Made by a program: the position numbers and the translations under genes. This document shows, in pieces, positions 7,372 to 15,559 of a stretch of 39,795 nt of DNA; position 1 is the stretch's first letter; each line of letters starts with the position of its first letter. The DNA is from a bacterium (GTDB lineage: Bacteria > Cyanobacteriota > Vampirovibrionia > Obscuribacterales > JAKAZS01): the NCBI GenBank assembly GCA_021815785.1, contig JAKAZS010000016.1:1-39795 (forward strand), written 5' to 3'. Under the pieces are notes generated by a model. The model had not been told where the DNA came from and searched no databases. It was given only the letters and a program-made list of their open reading frames with translations.

Positions 7372-8322
7372 ATGACTAATGAATGTTTAAGTAACGAACC
7401 TAAATTAACTTTTAAACGCTTAATTTATGAAAAGCATGATTATTTAGCTAAAATTACGATTAATCGACCTGACGCGTTAAATTGTTTTGATTATCTTACC
7501 TTAAAGGAATTAGCCAAAGCTTATGAGGATGTTACTTACGATGATGACATTGCCGTTTTAGTAATTACTGGAGCTGGTGACCGAGCCTTTTGTACTGGGG
7601 CTGATCTTAAAGAACAGACTGAATTTACTTTTAAAAGACCCGATAACTATTACAAATGGATGTATGCTTTTATTGAAATGCATGATCGCTTAAGAAATAT
7701 TGGTAAACCAACAATTGCCCGTTTAAATGGTATGGTAGTTGGCGGTGGCAATGAATTAAATATGGCCTGCGATCTAGCTATAGCTGCAAGCCATGTTACT
7801 ATTCGACAAGTTGGTGCAGCGCGCGGTTCGGTAGCTAGCGGTGGGGCTACCCAATGGCTTCCACTAATTGTTGGCGATCGACGGGCTCGGGAAATTTTAT
7901 TTACTTGTGAACCAATTTCAGCTCAAAAAGCGCTTGACTGGGGGCTGGTTAATCAGGTCGTACCTAAGGAAGAACTTGATGAAGCGGTAAATATTTTAGC
8001 CCAAAAATTATATCAAAAACTGCCTGGGTGTTTAAGATATACGAAACAACAGCTTAATTTTTGGCGGGATTTTTCCTGGGGAATGACAATTGGTCATGCT
8101 CGAGATTGGCTAACCGTACATAGCAATGCTTATGAAACTAAATATGGTCTTAAAACTTTTATGGATAAGTCGGAAATTGATTATGCTAAAGTCAGACAGC
8201 ATCATTCAAGCGAAGAAACAACTTGGCAAAACTCACTAGATAATCTTAATTGCCCCCAGTGCCAAAGCATGATTCCGGATTGTTTTAAATTCTGTGGAAA
8301 TTGTGGTGTTACATTAAAATAA
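7372..8322 (+). CDS. Crotonase-family enzyme with C-terminal zinc ribbon
   Basis: The track start (7342) lies in a small dyad with no ribosome site. The ATG at 7372 has GGAG eleven bases upstream, giving 316 residues. The main domain is an enoyl-CoA hydratase/isomerase, with NRPDALNCFD, an oxyanion-hole segment RAFCTGADLKEQ, and VVGGGNELNMACD holding the first catalytic Glu. The position of the second catalytic Glu (PE in normal hydratases) is replaced within RQVGAARGSVASGG, a pattern that recalls ring-cleaving or ring-modifying crotonases more than a fatty-acid hydratase. The end carries C294-x2-C297 and C308-x2-C311, a zinc ribbon unusual for the family. It lies between the EthD protein and a second crotonase. 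The reaction is undetermined. Confidence 0.85.
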   Translation: MTNECLSNEPKLTFKRLIYEKHDYLAKITINRPDALNCFDYLTLKELAKAYEDVTYDDDIAVLVITGAGDRAFCTGADLKEQTEFTFKRPDNYYKWMYAFIEMHDRLRNIGKPTIARLNGMVVGGGNELNMACDLAIAASHVTIRQVGAARGSVASGGATQWLPLIVGDRRAREILFTCEPISAQKALDWGLVNQVVPKEELDEAVNILAQKLYQKLPGCLRYTKQQLNFWRDFSWGMTIGHARDWLTVHSNAYETKYGLKTFMDKSEIDYAKVRQHHSSEETTWQNSLDNLNCPQCQSMIPDCFKFCGNCGVTLK

Positions 8323-8341
8323 CTTTTATGAGGATTAATAA

Positions 8342-9124
8342 ATGACGCAAAGCTATGAATATATTAAAAGCTCAATCATTGATAATGCAATTGGATTGGT
8401 TGAGCTGAACCGACCTAAGGTATTAAATGCTTTAAATATAGGATTAATGAAGGAATTGGCTTCTGCCTTAAAAGATTTTGACAATAACGAAAATATTAAA
8501 GTAATTATCTTAACTGGTAACGCTAAAGCTTTTGCTGCTGGAGCAGATATTAGTGAAATGGCTAATGAAGATACGGTATCAATTATGCTTAAAGATAATT
8601 TTAGTACTTGGGACAGTATTCAAAATATTAAAACGCCAATTATAGCTGCTGTTAGTGGCTATGCTCTTGGTGGAGGTTTAGAATTAGTTATGACTTGTGA
8701 TATTATTGTAGCTGGAGAAAATGCTTTATTCGGTCAGCCGGAAATTAATTTAGGTGTCATTCCAGGGGCTGGTGGCACACAGCGGTTAACCAGAGCCATT
8801 GGCAAGTATCGCTCCAGTGAACTTATTTTAACCGGTGAATTAATCAATGCCCAAGAAATGTATAAATATGGTTTAATTAATAAAGTTGTACCGAATGAGC
8901 TTTATTTTACAACAGCTTTAAAAATCGCTAAAGAAATTGCTAAAAAATCACGTATTGCCATAAGGCTTGGTAAAGAAGCCATTGTAAAATCATTTGAGTT
9001 AAGTTTAAAAGAAGGTTTAACTTTAGAACGCAAGAATTTTTATATGTTATTCTCATCGCAAGATCAAAAAGAAGGCATGAAAGCTTTTATGGAAAAACGT
9101 AAACCACAGTTTGTGGGTCGTTAG
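8342..9124 (+). CDS. Enoyl-CoA hydratase (PaaF/crotonase type)
   Basis: The 260-residue protein is a textbook crotonase. It has LNRPKVLNALN at the N-terminus, FAAGADISEM forming the oxyanion hole, both catalytic glutamates (Glu114 in GGGLELVMTCD and Glu134 in GQPEINLGVIPGAGG), and the C-terminal trimerisation helices ending in KRKPQF. It should add water across 2-enoyl-CoA, as in beta-oxidation, and in phenylacetate catabolism as PaaF on 2,3-dehydroadipyl-CoA. The start ATG follows GAGGA with nine bases between. It lies 19 bases after the zinc-ribbon crotonase. A general crotonyl-CoA hydratase role, which would also serve the glutaryl-CoA route, cannot be separated from a PaaF role by sequence alone. 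Confidence 0.93.
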   Translation: MTQSYEYIKSSIIDNAIGLVELNRPKVLNALNIGLMKELASALKDFDNNENIKVIILTGNAKAFAAGADISEMANEDTVSIMLKDNFSTWDSIQNIKTPIIAAVSGYALGGGLELVMTCDIIVAGENALFGQPEINLGVIPGAGGTQRLTRAIGKYRSSELILTGELINAQEMYKYGLINKVVPNELYFTTALKIAKEIAKKSRIAIRLGKEAIVKSFELSLKEGLTLERKNFYMLFSSQDQKEGMKAFMEKRKPQFVGR

Positions 9125-9165
9125 TATTATAGTTAGTTGACAAATTCAGTTTGAGGAATATTTTA

Positions 9166-9963
9166 ATGAATGATAGTAATATTTTAATTTATAATGTAGC
9201 TAATGGTGTTGCGACTATTACGCTTAACCGTCCCGATAAGCTTAATGCTTTTAATGATGAATTAACCTTTGCACTGCAGGATGCCTTGGATGGTGCCAAT
9301 AAAGACATAAATGTGCGTGCTTTGATAATTACTGGGGCTGGACGAGGTTTTTGTGCAGGACAGGATTTGGCTAGCCGCAATATTAAAGATAGTGATACTA
9401 GTTTTAATTTAGGTGATTCAATTCGTAAACGTTATAACCCGATTATTATTAAAATGCGAAAAATAGAAAAACCAATTATTGCGGCTATCAATGGCGTAGC
9501 TGCTGGGGCTGGAGCTAGTTTGGCCTTTGCTTGTGATTTTAGGCTGGCTCTGGATAGTGTTAAATTTATTCAGTCATTCAGTAAAGTAGGGCTCGTTCCT
9601 GATTCGGGGTCTACGTTTTTCTTGACTAGACTAATTGGTCTGACCAAGGCTTTTGAATTAATGCTTTTAGCTGATCCGCTAATGGCCAATGAAGCCTTAA
9701 ATTTTGGTTTAATTAATAAAGTATGTTCAAGTCAGGATGAATTAATGAATGAAGTAAATACCCTGGCTAATAAACTTAGCGTTGGACCAAGTTTTGCCTA
9801 TGGACTTACCAAGCGAGCGGTTAACAAAGCTATTTTCCCTGATTTAGAAGAAATGCTGGAATATGAAGCTAACCTTCAGGAATTAGCTGGAAAAAGCCTG
9901 GATTTTAATGAAGGCGTTCAAGCTTTTTTAAATAAACGCGATCCTGTTTATCAAGGTAAGTAA
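9166..9963 (+). CDS. paaG: PaaG-like ring-epoxide isomerase
   Basis: The 265-residue crotonase carries features of PaaG, which isomerises the 1,2-epoxide of phenylacetyl-CoA to an oxepin-CoA and also shifts double bonds. It has GRGFCAGQDL, AAGAGASLAFACD (no Glu at the first hydratase position, as in PaaG), FSKVGLVPDSGST holding the catalytic Asp, and the late YGLTKRAVNKA. The start is corrected from the track's TTG (9151) to the ATG at 9166, which has GAGGA at eight-base spacing. The TTG lies in the ribosome site itself. It closes the PaaA-like block and supports an aromatic epoxide route. Its last 13 bases overlap the end of mutS2 on the other strand. Confidence 0.87.
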   Translation: MNDSNILIYNVANGVATITLNRPDKLNAFNDELTFALQDALDGANKDINVRALIITGAGRGFCAGQDLASRNIKDSDTSFNLGDSIRKRYNPIIIKMRKIEKPIIAAINGVAAGAGASLAFACDFRLALDSVKFIQSFSKVGLVPDSGSTFFLTRLIGLTKAFELMLLADPLMANEALNFGLINKVCSSQDELMNEVNTLANKLSVGPSFAYGLTKRAVNKAIFPDLEEMLEYEANLQELAGKSLDFNEGVQAFLNKRDPVYQGK

Positions 9964-12344
9964 GCAACCGTAACACCGTCACCACCTTGATCCATTTGGC
10001 CTAAATTATAATCTGAGATATATTCTGATTGAGATAAATAGTCATGAATAGCTCTTTTAAGGATGCCTTGACCAATACCATGAATAATTAGTACACAATT
10101 TAAATTATTTAAATAACATTTATCTAAAAATTCTTCAAGTAAAGGTATTGCTTCAGGAACTCTTTTACCAATAAGATTAAGCGTATTAAAACTAGTGAAA
10201 ATTTGCTGCGTTTGTTTAGCTGATATTACCGGTTGAAGATTTTGTTTAATTTGGAGTTTTGGCTTTACTTGAGGAATATACTTCAATAATTCAAGATCAT
10301 TCAGTTGTGACTTGACCTGAAATTTACTGGTTTTGAGAATAATTTCACGGCGATTATTAGTTAAATTATTTATTTTGATAACTTCGCCAGTTTGATTTAA
10401 AGATTTAATACGAACCAAACTGCCAATTTTAATTTCATTATTAATATTTGAAATATGATGATGATCTATATTGGTATTATCAACTAGAGAACTGTTAAAA
10501 TCATTAATAATCTGTTTAGCTTTATCTTTAGTATAATTGGCAAAATTTGAAGTTTTATTCTTTTGCAGTTCTTTAATTAATTCATTTATTTGATTAACGG
10601 CTATGGAATAATCTTTATTTAATTTATTTTTCAATTCATTATATTCTTGATTAATTTGATCTAAGTGGTTTAATTTAATTTTTTCAATTTGGCAATAATT
10701 TTCTTCAATTATTTTTTCTTTAGTACTAATCATTTGTTCACGATTAGTTAATTCAAATTCTTTATCTTTAAGTAAATTGATATTATAGCCTATATTAAAT
10801 TCTTCCTTATAGATTTTATAGGCATTGTTTAATATTTTATCTGGTAAATTCAATCTTTTAGCTAATTCAAGGGCTTTAGATGCACTGGTTAAGCCTTCAG
10901 TAAATTTATAGGTAGAACAAAGTATCTGATTATCATATTCAAAGCCACCATATTTAATACCTGGAAATTTTTGTTTTAAAGTAATTAATTCTTCATAATG
11001 CGTCGTAAAAATATTAGTTGAACCACGTAAATGAAAAGCTTCAATGAAAGCTTTGGCTAAGGCAACTCCTTCTTGAGGGTTTGTACCTGAAGCTATTTCA
11101 TCAATTAAGATAAGCGTATGTGAATTTACATTATTATACATATTGATGATGTTTTTTAGGTGACTGGAAAATGTCGATAGATCTGCTTCGACAGATTGAT
11201 TATCACCTAAAGCCATATTTACACAATGATAAATATTAATAATTGAATTTTGCTTACTGGCAATAAACATTGATGCTTTAACCATAAGACAAGCTAATCC
11301 TATCGATTTTAACAGTATAGTTTTACCACCAGCATTTGGTCCGGTAATGATTAAGGTATTATTTTTCTCGGCTAATTCAACATCACTACTTACTACTTTA
11401 GTATTTTTTAAAATTAATAATGGGTGTTTTAAGCCTATAAGCTTTAAGGTATTGTTTTGGACAATATTAGGTTTTATACCATTATACAAATAAGCAAATC
11501 GTGCTTTAGCAAATATTGTATCTAACTCAACTAAAGTCTGATAGTTGAGTTTAATTGATTCTAGATCCACTAAAATAATTTGTGAAAGTTTGCGAATGAT
11601 TTTATTTTGTTCATTAGCTATATCATTTTTAATATTTTGAATATTATTTGCTAAATTAACGACTGTAAATGGTTCGATATAATAAGTTAATCCTGAAGCC
11701 GATCGATCATGGATAATGCCCCGAATTTCATTTTTATGACTTGTTTTAACCGGTATGACATAACGGTCATTACGTTTCGTATAAATTGGTTCTTGCAATG
11801 CGGTAGAGAGTTTAGGGTCATGAATTATATTATTAATTTCCTCTTTTAGTTTATTTTCCTGCATTAGTAAATTAGTCATTAAATTGTAATAGTTAATGGT
11901 ACAATCAATTTTAAATTCTTGGTCAATATCAAAAATTCGTTCAATTTCATTAATTATTTCATTATTTAAGGATAATTTTGAAACTATTGTTTGCAATTGA
12001 AAAGTATTATGGCATTTATCAATTTCTCCAAGTAATTTAGGCTTAACTTCACCGGTTAAGACTAAAATAGTTTTGAGCATAAATATTTCAGTAATTGAAA
12101 GGTTGTATTTAGGGATAATTTTGTTAAATAAATCACCAATATCCATTAATATCCCTATATCAATATCTTCTTTTCGTTGAATAATGATATAGGCATCTTC
12201 TAAGATATTTAAATTTTGACTTATTTGCTCTAGATTGCTGGACAAATCAAGATTTAAACAATTAAGTTTGCCCATAGCCGTTTGGGCACAGTCACTTAAA
12301 TGCTGAAGTAATATATTCCATTCAATTGCATCATAATTGGCCAT
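9951..12344 (-). CDS. mutS2: MutS2 endonuclease/ATPase
   Basis: The 797-residue protein has the MutS2 layout. An N-terminal clamp contains the conserved DRSASGLTYYIEP. The ATPase has Walker A GPNAGGKT around residue 335, GDNQSVEADLSTFSSH and Walker B LILIDEIASGTNPQEG. A long coiled coil follows, and a C-terminal Smr nuclease domain starts at LNLIGKRVPEA and contains the HGIGQG motif. MutS2 binds branched DNA or collided ribosomes and restrains recombination, unlike MutS, whose mismatch domain it lacks. The Smr start reads LNLIG where LDLRG is common, so the nuclease Asp and Arg are altered. It shares a short divergent gap with the trypsin-like protease gene and overlaps paaG by 13 bases at its end. 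Confidence 0.96.
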   Translation of the reverse strand: MANYDAIEWNILLQHLSDCAQTAMGKLNCLNLDLSSNLEQISQNLNILEDAYIIIQRKEDIDIGILMDIGDLFNKIIPKYNLSITEIFMLKTILVLTGEVKPKLLGEIDKCHNTFQLQTIVSKLSLNNEIINEIERIFDIDQEFKIDCTINYYNLMTNLLMQENKLKEEINNIIHDPKLSTALQEPIYTKRNDRYVIPVKTSHKNEIRGIIHDRSASGLTYYIEPFTVVNLANNIQNIKNDIANEQNKIIRKLSQIILVDLESIKLNYQTLVELDTIFAKARFAYLYNGIKPNIVQNNTLKLIGLKHPLLILKNTKVVSSDVELAEKNNTLIITGPNAGGKTILLKSIGLACLMVKASMFIASKQNSIINIYHCVNMALGDNQSVEADLSTFSSHLKNIINMYNNVNSHTLILIDEIASGTNPQEGVALAKAFIEAFHLRGSTNIFTTHYEELITLKQKFPGIKYGGFEYDNQILCSTYKFTEGLTSASKALELAKRLNLPDKILNNAYKIYKEEFNIGYNINLLKDKEFELTNREQMISTKEKIIEENYCQIEKIKLNHLDQINQEYNELKNKLNKDYSIAVNQINELIKELQKNKTSNFANYTKDKAKQIINDFNSSLVDNTNIDHHHISNINNEIKIGSLVRIKSLNQTGEVIKINNLTNNRREIILKTSKFQVKSQLNDLELLKYIPQVKPKLQIKQNLQPVISAKQTQQIFTSFNTLNLIGKRVPEAIPLLEEFLDKCYLNNLNCVLIIHGIGQGILKRAIHDYLSQSEYISDYNLGQMDQGGDGVTVAYLP

Positions 12345-12432
12345 AATTTTATAAAAATTCGTAATTTCCCCAATTTAATTTTATTTCAATTAATTTATAT
12401 TTTAGCTTGTTGTCCAATAATATTTAATAATT

Positions 12433-13257
12433 ATGACAGATTTTATTAATACATTTGATAATCCCTTACCAAATCAAAAGCCGATAAAACGGGTTTTGAA
12501 TAATTTTACCAAAGATCTTTATAATAGTTTGCAAAATACGTTAGGATCATCATTCGCAAATTCCAAAATTACAATTCCAACGGATATTACCAATTCTCCA
12601 TCCATTACACCTGAGCTTAAATCCTATGACCAAAATTCAGTGCCAGCTCAGATCTATGCAAACGACTCAGCAGCCATGGTAAGAATTCAAGGTTTTAGTA
12701 TGGAAAGTGTCAATGGCCAAAATCAGGTAACCCAACCTGAAGGTAGTGGTTTTTTTATTGATAATCATGGCGATATAGCTACAGCTTACCATGTAATTAA
12801 TCAGGATAGTCAAATCTTTGTATCGACACAAGGTGGTCAAACATATCCTGCTAGCATTAAAACAATTGATCATCAGAATGATTTGGCAATTATCCACATA
12901 AATGTTAATTCTAATCCTAGTTTAAAATTTGCCAGTAATCCAATTCGAAGAAATGATAATTTATATTCTCTTGGCTTTCCTTTAGATAGCTACTCTTTAA
13001 TATTAAGTCTTGGTCAATATGAAAAAACTTCAACGTTAAATAGAATAGATCCTAATCTGACTTTAATGAAAGGTGAGCAAGCGGATCGACCGCTTATCCA
13101 AACTAGTCTAAAAACCCAGGAAGGTAATTCTGGTGCTCCGTTATTAAACGAAAATGGTGAGGTCGTTGGCGTCGTTGATTTAAGTAATTGTTTAAATTTA
13201 ACCGAAGCAATTCCTTTAAGTAAATTAAAAAACATACTTAGAGTTAATCAGCAATAA
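12433..13257 (+). CDS. Trypsin-like serine protease (HtrA type, no leader, no PDZ)
   Basis: The 274-residue protein carries a chymotrypsin-fold protease domain from about residue 75. The triad is His120 (TAYHVI), Asp150 (QNDLAI) and Ser233 in GNSGAPLL, with GSGFFID opening the domain and GVVDLS near the end. It resembles the catalytic half of HtrA/DegP but lacks the PDZ domain. It also has no signal peptide or membrane anchor, so it is either cytosolic or exported by an unrecognised route. The first 75 residues are polar and of low complexity. No good Shine-Dalgarno precedes the ATG. A possible terminator follows. Neighbours give no clear substrate. Confidence 0.87.
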   Translation: MTDFINTFDNPLPNQKPIKRVLNNFTKDLYNSLQNTLGSSFANSKITIPTDITNSPSITPELKSYDQNSVPAQIYANDSAAMVRIQGFSMESVNGQNQVTQPEGSGFFIDNHGDIATAYHVINQDSQIFVSTQGGQTYPASIKTIDHQNDLAIIHINVNSNPSLKFASNPIRRNDNLYSLGFPLDSYSLILSLGQYEKTSTLNRIDPNLTLMKGEQADRPLIQTSLKTQEGNSGAPLLNENGEVVGVVDLSNCLNLTEAIPLSKLKNILRVNQQ

Positions 13258-13310
13258 AGCTTATTAACTGTAAAAGTATGAGCAATTTATTTAAATAATT
13301 TCTAGTCAAC

Positions 13311-13343
13311 CATTCAAATAAATTGAATGTTATTATTAATTTT
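13311..13343 (+). terminator. Candidate rho-independent terminator after the protease gene
   Basis: The perfect 7-base stem CATTCAA / TTGAATG with a 5-base loop (13311-13329) is followed by the T-rich tail TTATTATTAATTTT. It lies 54 bases behind the protease stop. The stem is AT-rich and the T-run is interrupted, so efficiency is doubtful. Confidence 0.4.
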
Positions 13344-13507
13344 AAGAAAATCCCAAATTTGATAGCTTAAATCTTTCTCCATAAATTAGTCTAGCAACTA
13401 TACTAAGGATTACTATTTTTACGTAGTGAAAATTTGTGTTATATTAAGATTAGGATACCTTATTTTAGACTTTATACCCGATTTAGTTATTTCTAAGGTA
13501 GAGTAAT

Positions 13508-14224
13508 TTGAAAGTTTTAAATATAATCGTTCTAATATTCTTTGGTTTATGCCTTGGCAGTAATACATCAACTGATGCCATAAAGACTTATGTACTTCAA
13601 CAAAATTCAAAAATCAGTGGCTTAGAAATGGTTAGTTTTAATTCACAAGGAATTAAAATTGTATTAATTGATAAAAAAATTGAAATTCTCTACCTTACTA
13701 AGGAGCATAAAGTATGTCTTATCAATCATAAAAACAAAAAATATTATAAGACCTTAATTGATAATATTTTAGATCCAAGCGGTCAAGGATTTTATCGACT
13801 GTTTCTTGAAGGTGGCAAAGAACTCCAAAACCCTCAATCCTGGATAAAAGGTAAAACTTTTGCTGATACTGATTTTCAGGGAACAATATTTACGTTTAAA
13901 TATAATAAAAAATATAATCAAGAACCCAATACTTTTAGTGATATGTATATTGCTGATTTTAAAAATCTCAATCCCCAATTTATTAAACTTCATGCTAAAG
14001 TAAATGGTCTGCCAATTATGCCAAATTTAATTTTAACAATAAATGCGTATAATAATATGCGACATTTATTCCACCTTATTGACACAAAATCAATAAAGGT
14101 TGAGGAAATAAATTTTAATGACTTTAATTTACAAGGTTTAAACCCCGCAAAATCTTATAATGATTTTTTGAATTTAACTCATCCAAATAATGAAATTAAT
14201 GATATGCTTAACTTAATTAATTAA
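13508..14224 (+). CDS. Exported protein of unknown function, paralogue 1 of a tandem pair
   Basis: I do not recognise this 238-residue family. The start is a TTG and no ATG is available before the hydrophobic leader (VLNIIVLIFFGLCLGS), which looks like a signal peptide. The Cys at about residue 15 is not in a clear lipobox. The mature part has alternating strands and polar turns and a block NPQFIKLHAKVNGLPIMPN shared with the next gene, plus DPSGQGF and a terminal AKSYNDFLNL. The pattern of short strands ending in a compact domain is reminiscent of LolA/DUF4412-like periplasmic carrier folds, but that is a guess from texture only. The stop codon is inside a 10-base inverted repeat. Confidence 0.75.
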   Translation: MKVLNIIVLIFFGLCLGSNTSTDAIKTYVLQQNSKISGLEMVSFNSQGIKIVLIDKKIEILYLTKEHKVCLINHKNKKYYKTLIDNILDPSGQGFYRLFLEGGKELQNPQSWIKGKTFADTDFQGTIFTFKYNKKYNQEPNTFSDMYIADFKNLNPQFIKLHAKVNGLPIMPNLILTINAYNNMRHLFHLIDTKSIKVEEINFNDFNLQGLNPAKSYNDFLNLTHPNNEINDMLNLIN

Positions 14225-14256
14225 TTATGTTAAGCATAAATCTAGAATACTTTTTT
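14203..14256 (+). terminator. Inverted repeat over the stop codon, possible terminator
   Basis: The perfect 10-base arms TATGCTTAAC (14203-14212) and GTTAAGCATA (14229-14238) enclose a 16-base AT loop that contains the stop codon of the first paralogue. A run of six T follows 11 bases later (14251-14256). The gap between stem and T-run is long for a classical terminator, so this could instead be an mRNA-stability hairpin or a protein-binding site before the next promoter. Confidence 0.4.
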
Positions 14257-14289
14257 GATTAATACTAATTTAATCTTATACTATGGATA

Positions 14290-14298
14290 TGGTATAAT
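14290..14298 (+). promoter_or_regulatory. Extended -10 promoter for the second paralogue
   Basis: TGGTATAAT is a perfect extended -10 element (TG-n-TATAAT). At 17 bases upstream stands TTAATC, a weak -35, as is usual with extended -10 promoters. Transcription would begin near 14305, leaving about 29 bases before the ATG at 14334. It implies the second paralogue is expressed independently of the first. Confidence 0.55.
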
Positions 14299-14333
14299 CA
14301 CAGTTAATTTTAAGTCAAACAATTAGTTATATA

Positions 14334-15041
14334 ATGGTTCGGAAATTTTTTCTAATTTTATTATTAAGCTTTAATCTGAATTTAGCTGTATTAGCTGAAA
14401 AGTCATATGTTATTGAACAGGCAACTGATTTATTTGGCCAGCAAAGTTTAAATTTAACACCAACAAAATTTAAACTGGTAAATAAACGGCAAAATATTGA
14501 AATTTACTGTAGCTCTCCAGATTATAGAGTTTATTTTATTAATACTAAAAAACATACTTATTTTATTGACAATATTGATAATATTACCGATCCTAAAGGT
14601 AGTGGATTTATCGTTATTCTCATTAATGGTGCAAAAAAAATGAAGGATGCTAATTTTTGGCAAAAAAAAGGTAATTATAAAAATACTATTTATGATGGTA
14701 CCGTCTATAAATTTAAATATCCAAGTAAAGGAAGTTTAAGTACAAATTTTTTTCATAATTTAATTATTGCTAACCTTAAAAACGTCAATCCCATATTCAT
14801 TAAATTGCATGCAAAACTTAATGGATTACCAGTAATGCCCAATATTGTTTGTGCACTTGACTATTATGATGATAGATGTCGGTTAGAAGATTTAATCTTA
14901 ACAACATCGAGTAAAATTACTAATACTTCAATAAAGATGCCGGATTTAAGTAAATATAAATTAGCTAAAACTTACGACAATTTCTTAGAAGTTTCTTCAA
15001 GTAAAGAAGCTATCGATAATTTTTATAACTTAACCCATTAA
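14334..15041 (+). CDS. Exported protein of unknown function, paralogue 2 of a tandem pair
   Basis: This 235-residue protein is a diverged copy of the preceding one. Shared landmarks in the same order are DPKGSGF, NPIFIKLHAKLNGLPVMPN and LAKTYDNFLE, with similar overall length. The first 22 residues (RKFFLILLLSFNLNLAVLAEK) form a clear signal peptide with a likely AxA-like cleavage site, so it is exported. The ATG has no strong ribosome site, but an extended -10 promoter lies just upstream. Its stop overlaps the stop of the convergent 153-residue gene in a single TTAA. Tandem duplication with low overall identity suggests an old duplication and possibly divided roles. Function unknown. Confidence 0.75.
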   Translation: MVRKFFLILLLSFNLNLAVLAEKSYVIEQATDLFGQQSLNLTPTKFKLVNKRQNIEIYCSSPDYRVYFINTKKHTYFIDNIDNITDPKGSGFIVILINGAKKMKDANFWQKKGNYKNTIYDGTVYKFKYPSKGSLSTNFFHNLIIANLKNVNPIFIKLHAKLNGLPVMPNIVCALDYYDDRCRLEDLILTTSSKITNTSIKMPDLSKYKLAKTYDNFLEVSSSKEAIDNFYNLTH

Positions 15042-15499
15042 GATCTTTGGCCAATATTTTTGACAGGACTTAAAATCAATCGCCAGACTGCAAACGCTTC
15101 GGGAATAACCTTACCACTTTGGGTGTAGGCTTTGGTAATTGTCGTGGTTTCTTTGGTTCGAACCAACCAGTCACGTTCAAAATGACTTAATGTCTCATAA
15201 AATTGAGGGTTCTTTAATGCCTTACTTACTGGTATAGAATTATGGGTGGATAACAAAGTATCAATAGCATTAATTCGTGTTTTAAGAGCCTTGGTCGAAT
15301 TAATTTCAACATTATAGGAAGTACCAACTAATAAATATTTTTCTCCAGGATAGGTATTATTAGCTTTATAATAGGTATAATTAATAGGTCTACCTAAAAT
15401 ATCACTAAGGTTTAATCTTTCATTATTAGAACGTTTTGGGGATGGTGTTGTATTTTCTAATTTACCCATAAATTCATCCATTTTTTTTTGTTTAGCCAT
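15038..15499 (-). CDS. Hypothetical protein, 153 residues
   Basis: I do not recognise this protein. It has a basic, polar N-terminal stretch of about 35 residues (MAKQKKMDEFMGK...), then a compact domain beginning DILGRPINYTYYK with strands around EKYLLVGTSYNVEI, and a helical middle rich in Lys/Thr (TKALKTRINAIDTLLSTH). There is no signal peptide or membrane segment. The ATG is well supported by GGGGGT seven bases upstream. It is divergent from the glycerate kinase (60-base gap) and convergent with the second paralogue, overlapping stops. A real gene is likely because the region has no competing frame and has a good start. Its role is unknown. Confidence 0.68.
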   Translation of the reverse strand: MAKQKKMDEFMGKLENTTPSPKRSNNERLNLSDILGRPINYTYYKANNTYPGEKYLLVGTSYNVEINSTKALKTRINAIDTLLSTHNSIPVSKALKNPQFYETLSHFERDWLVRTKETTTITKAYTQSGKVIPEAFAVWRLILSPVKNIGQRS

Positions 15500-15559
15500 T
15501 GTATTACCCCCAAAATCTTGCTTACATATTTATAATTCCCCTTTTAATAGTTTTTAAAC

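Noticed and set aside
9137-9142. TTGACA ahead of paaG as a promoter
   Set aside because: The only -10-like sequence (TATTTT, 16-base spacing) overlaps the ribosome site and would start the RNA inside the gene.
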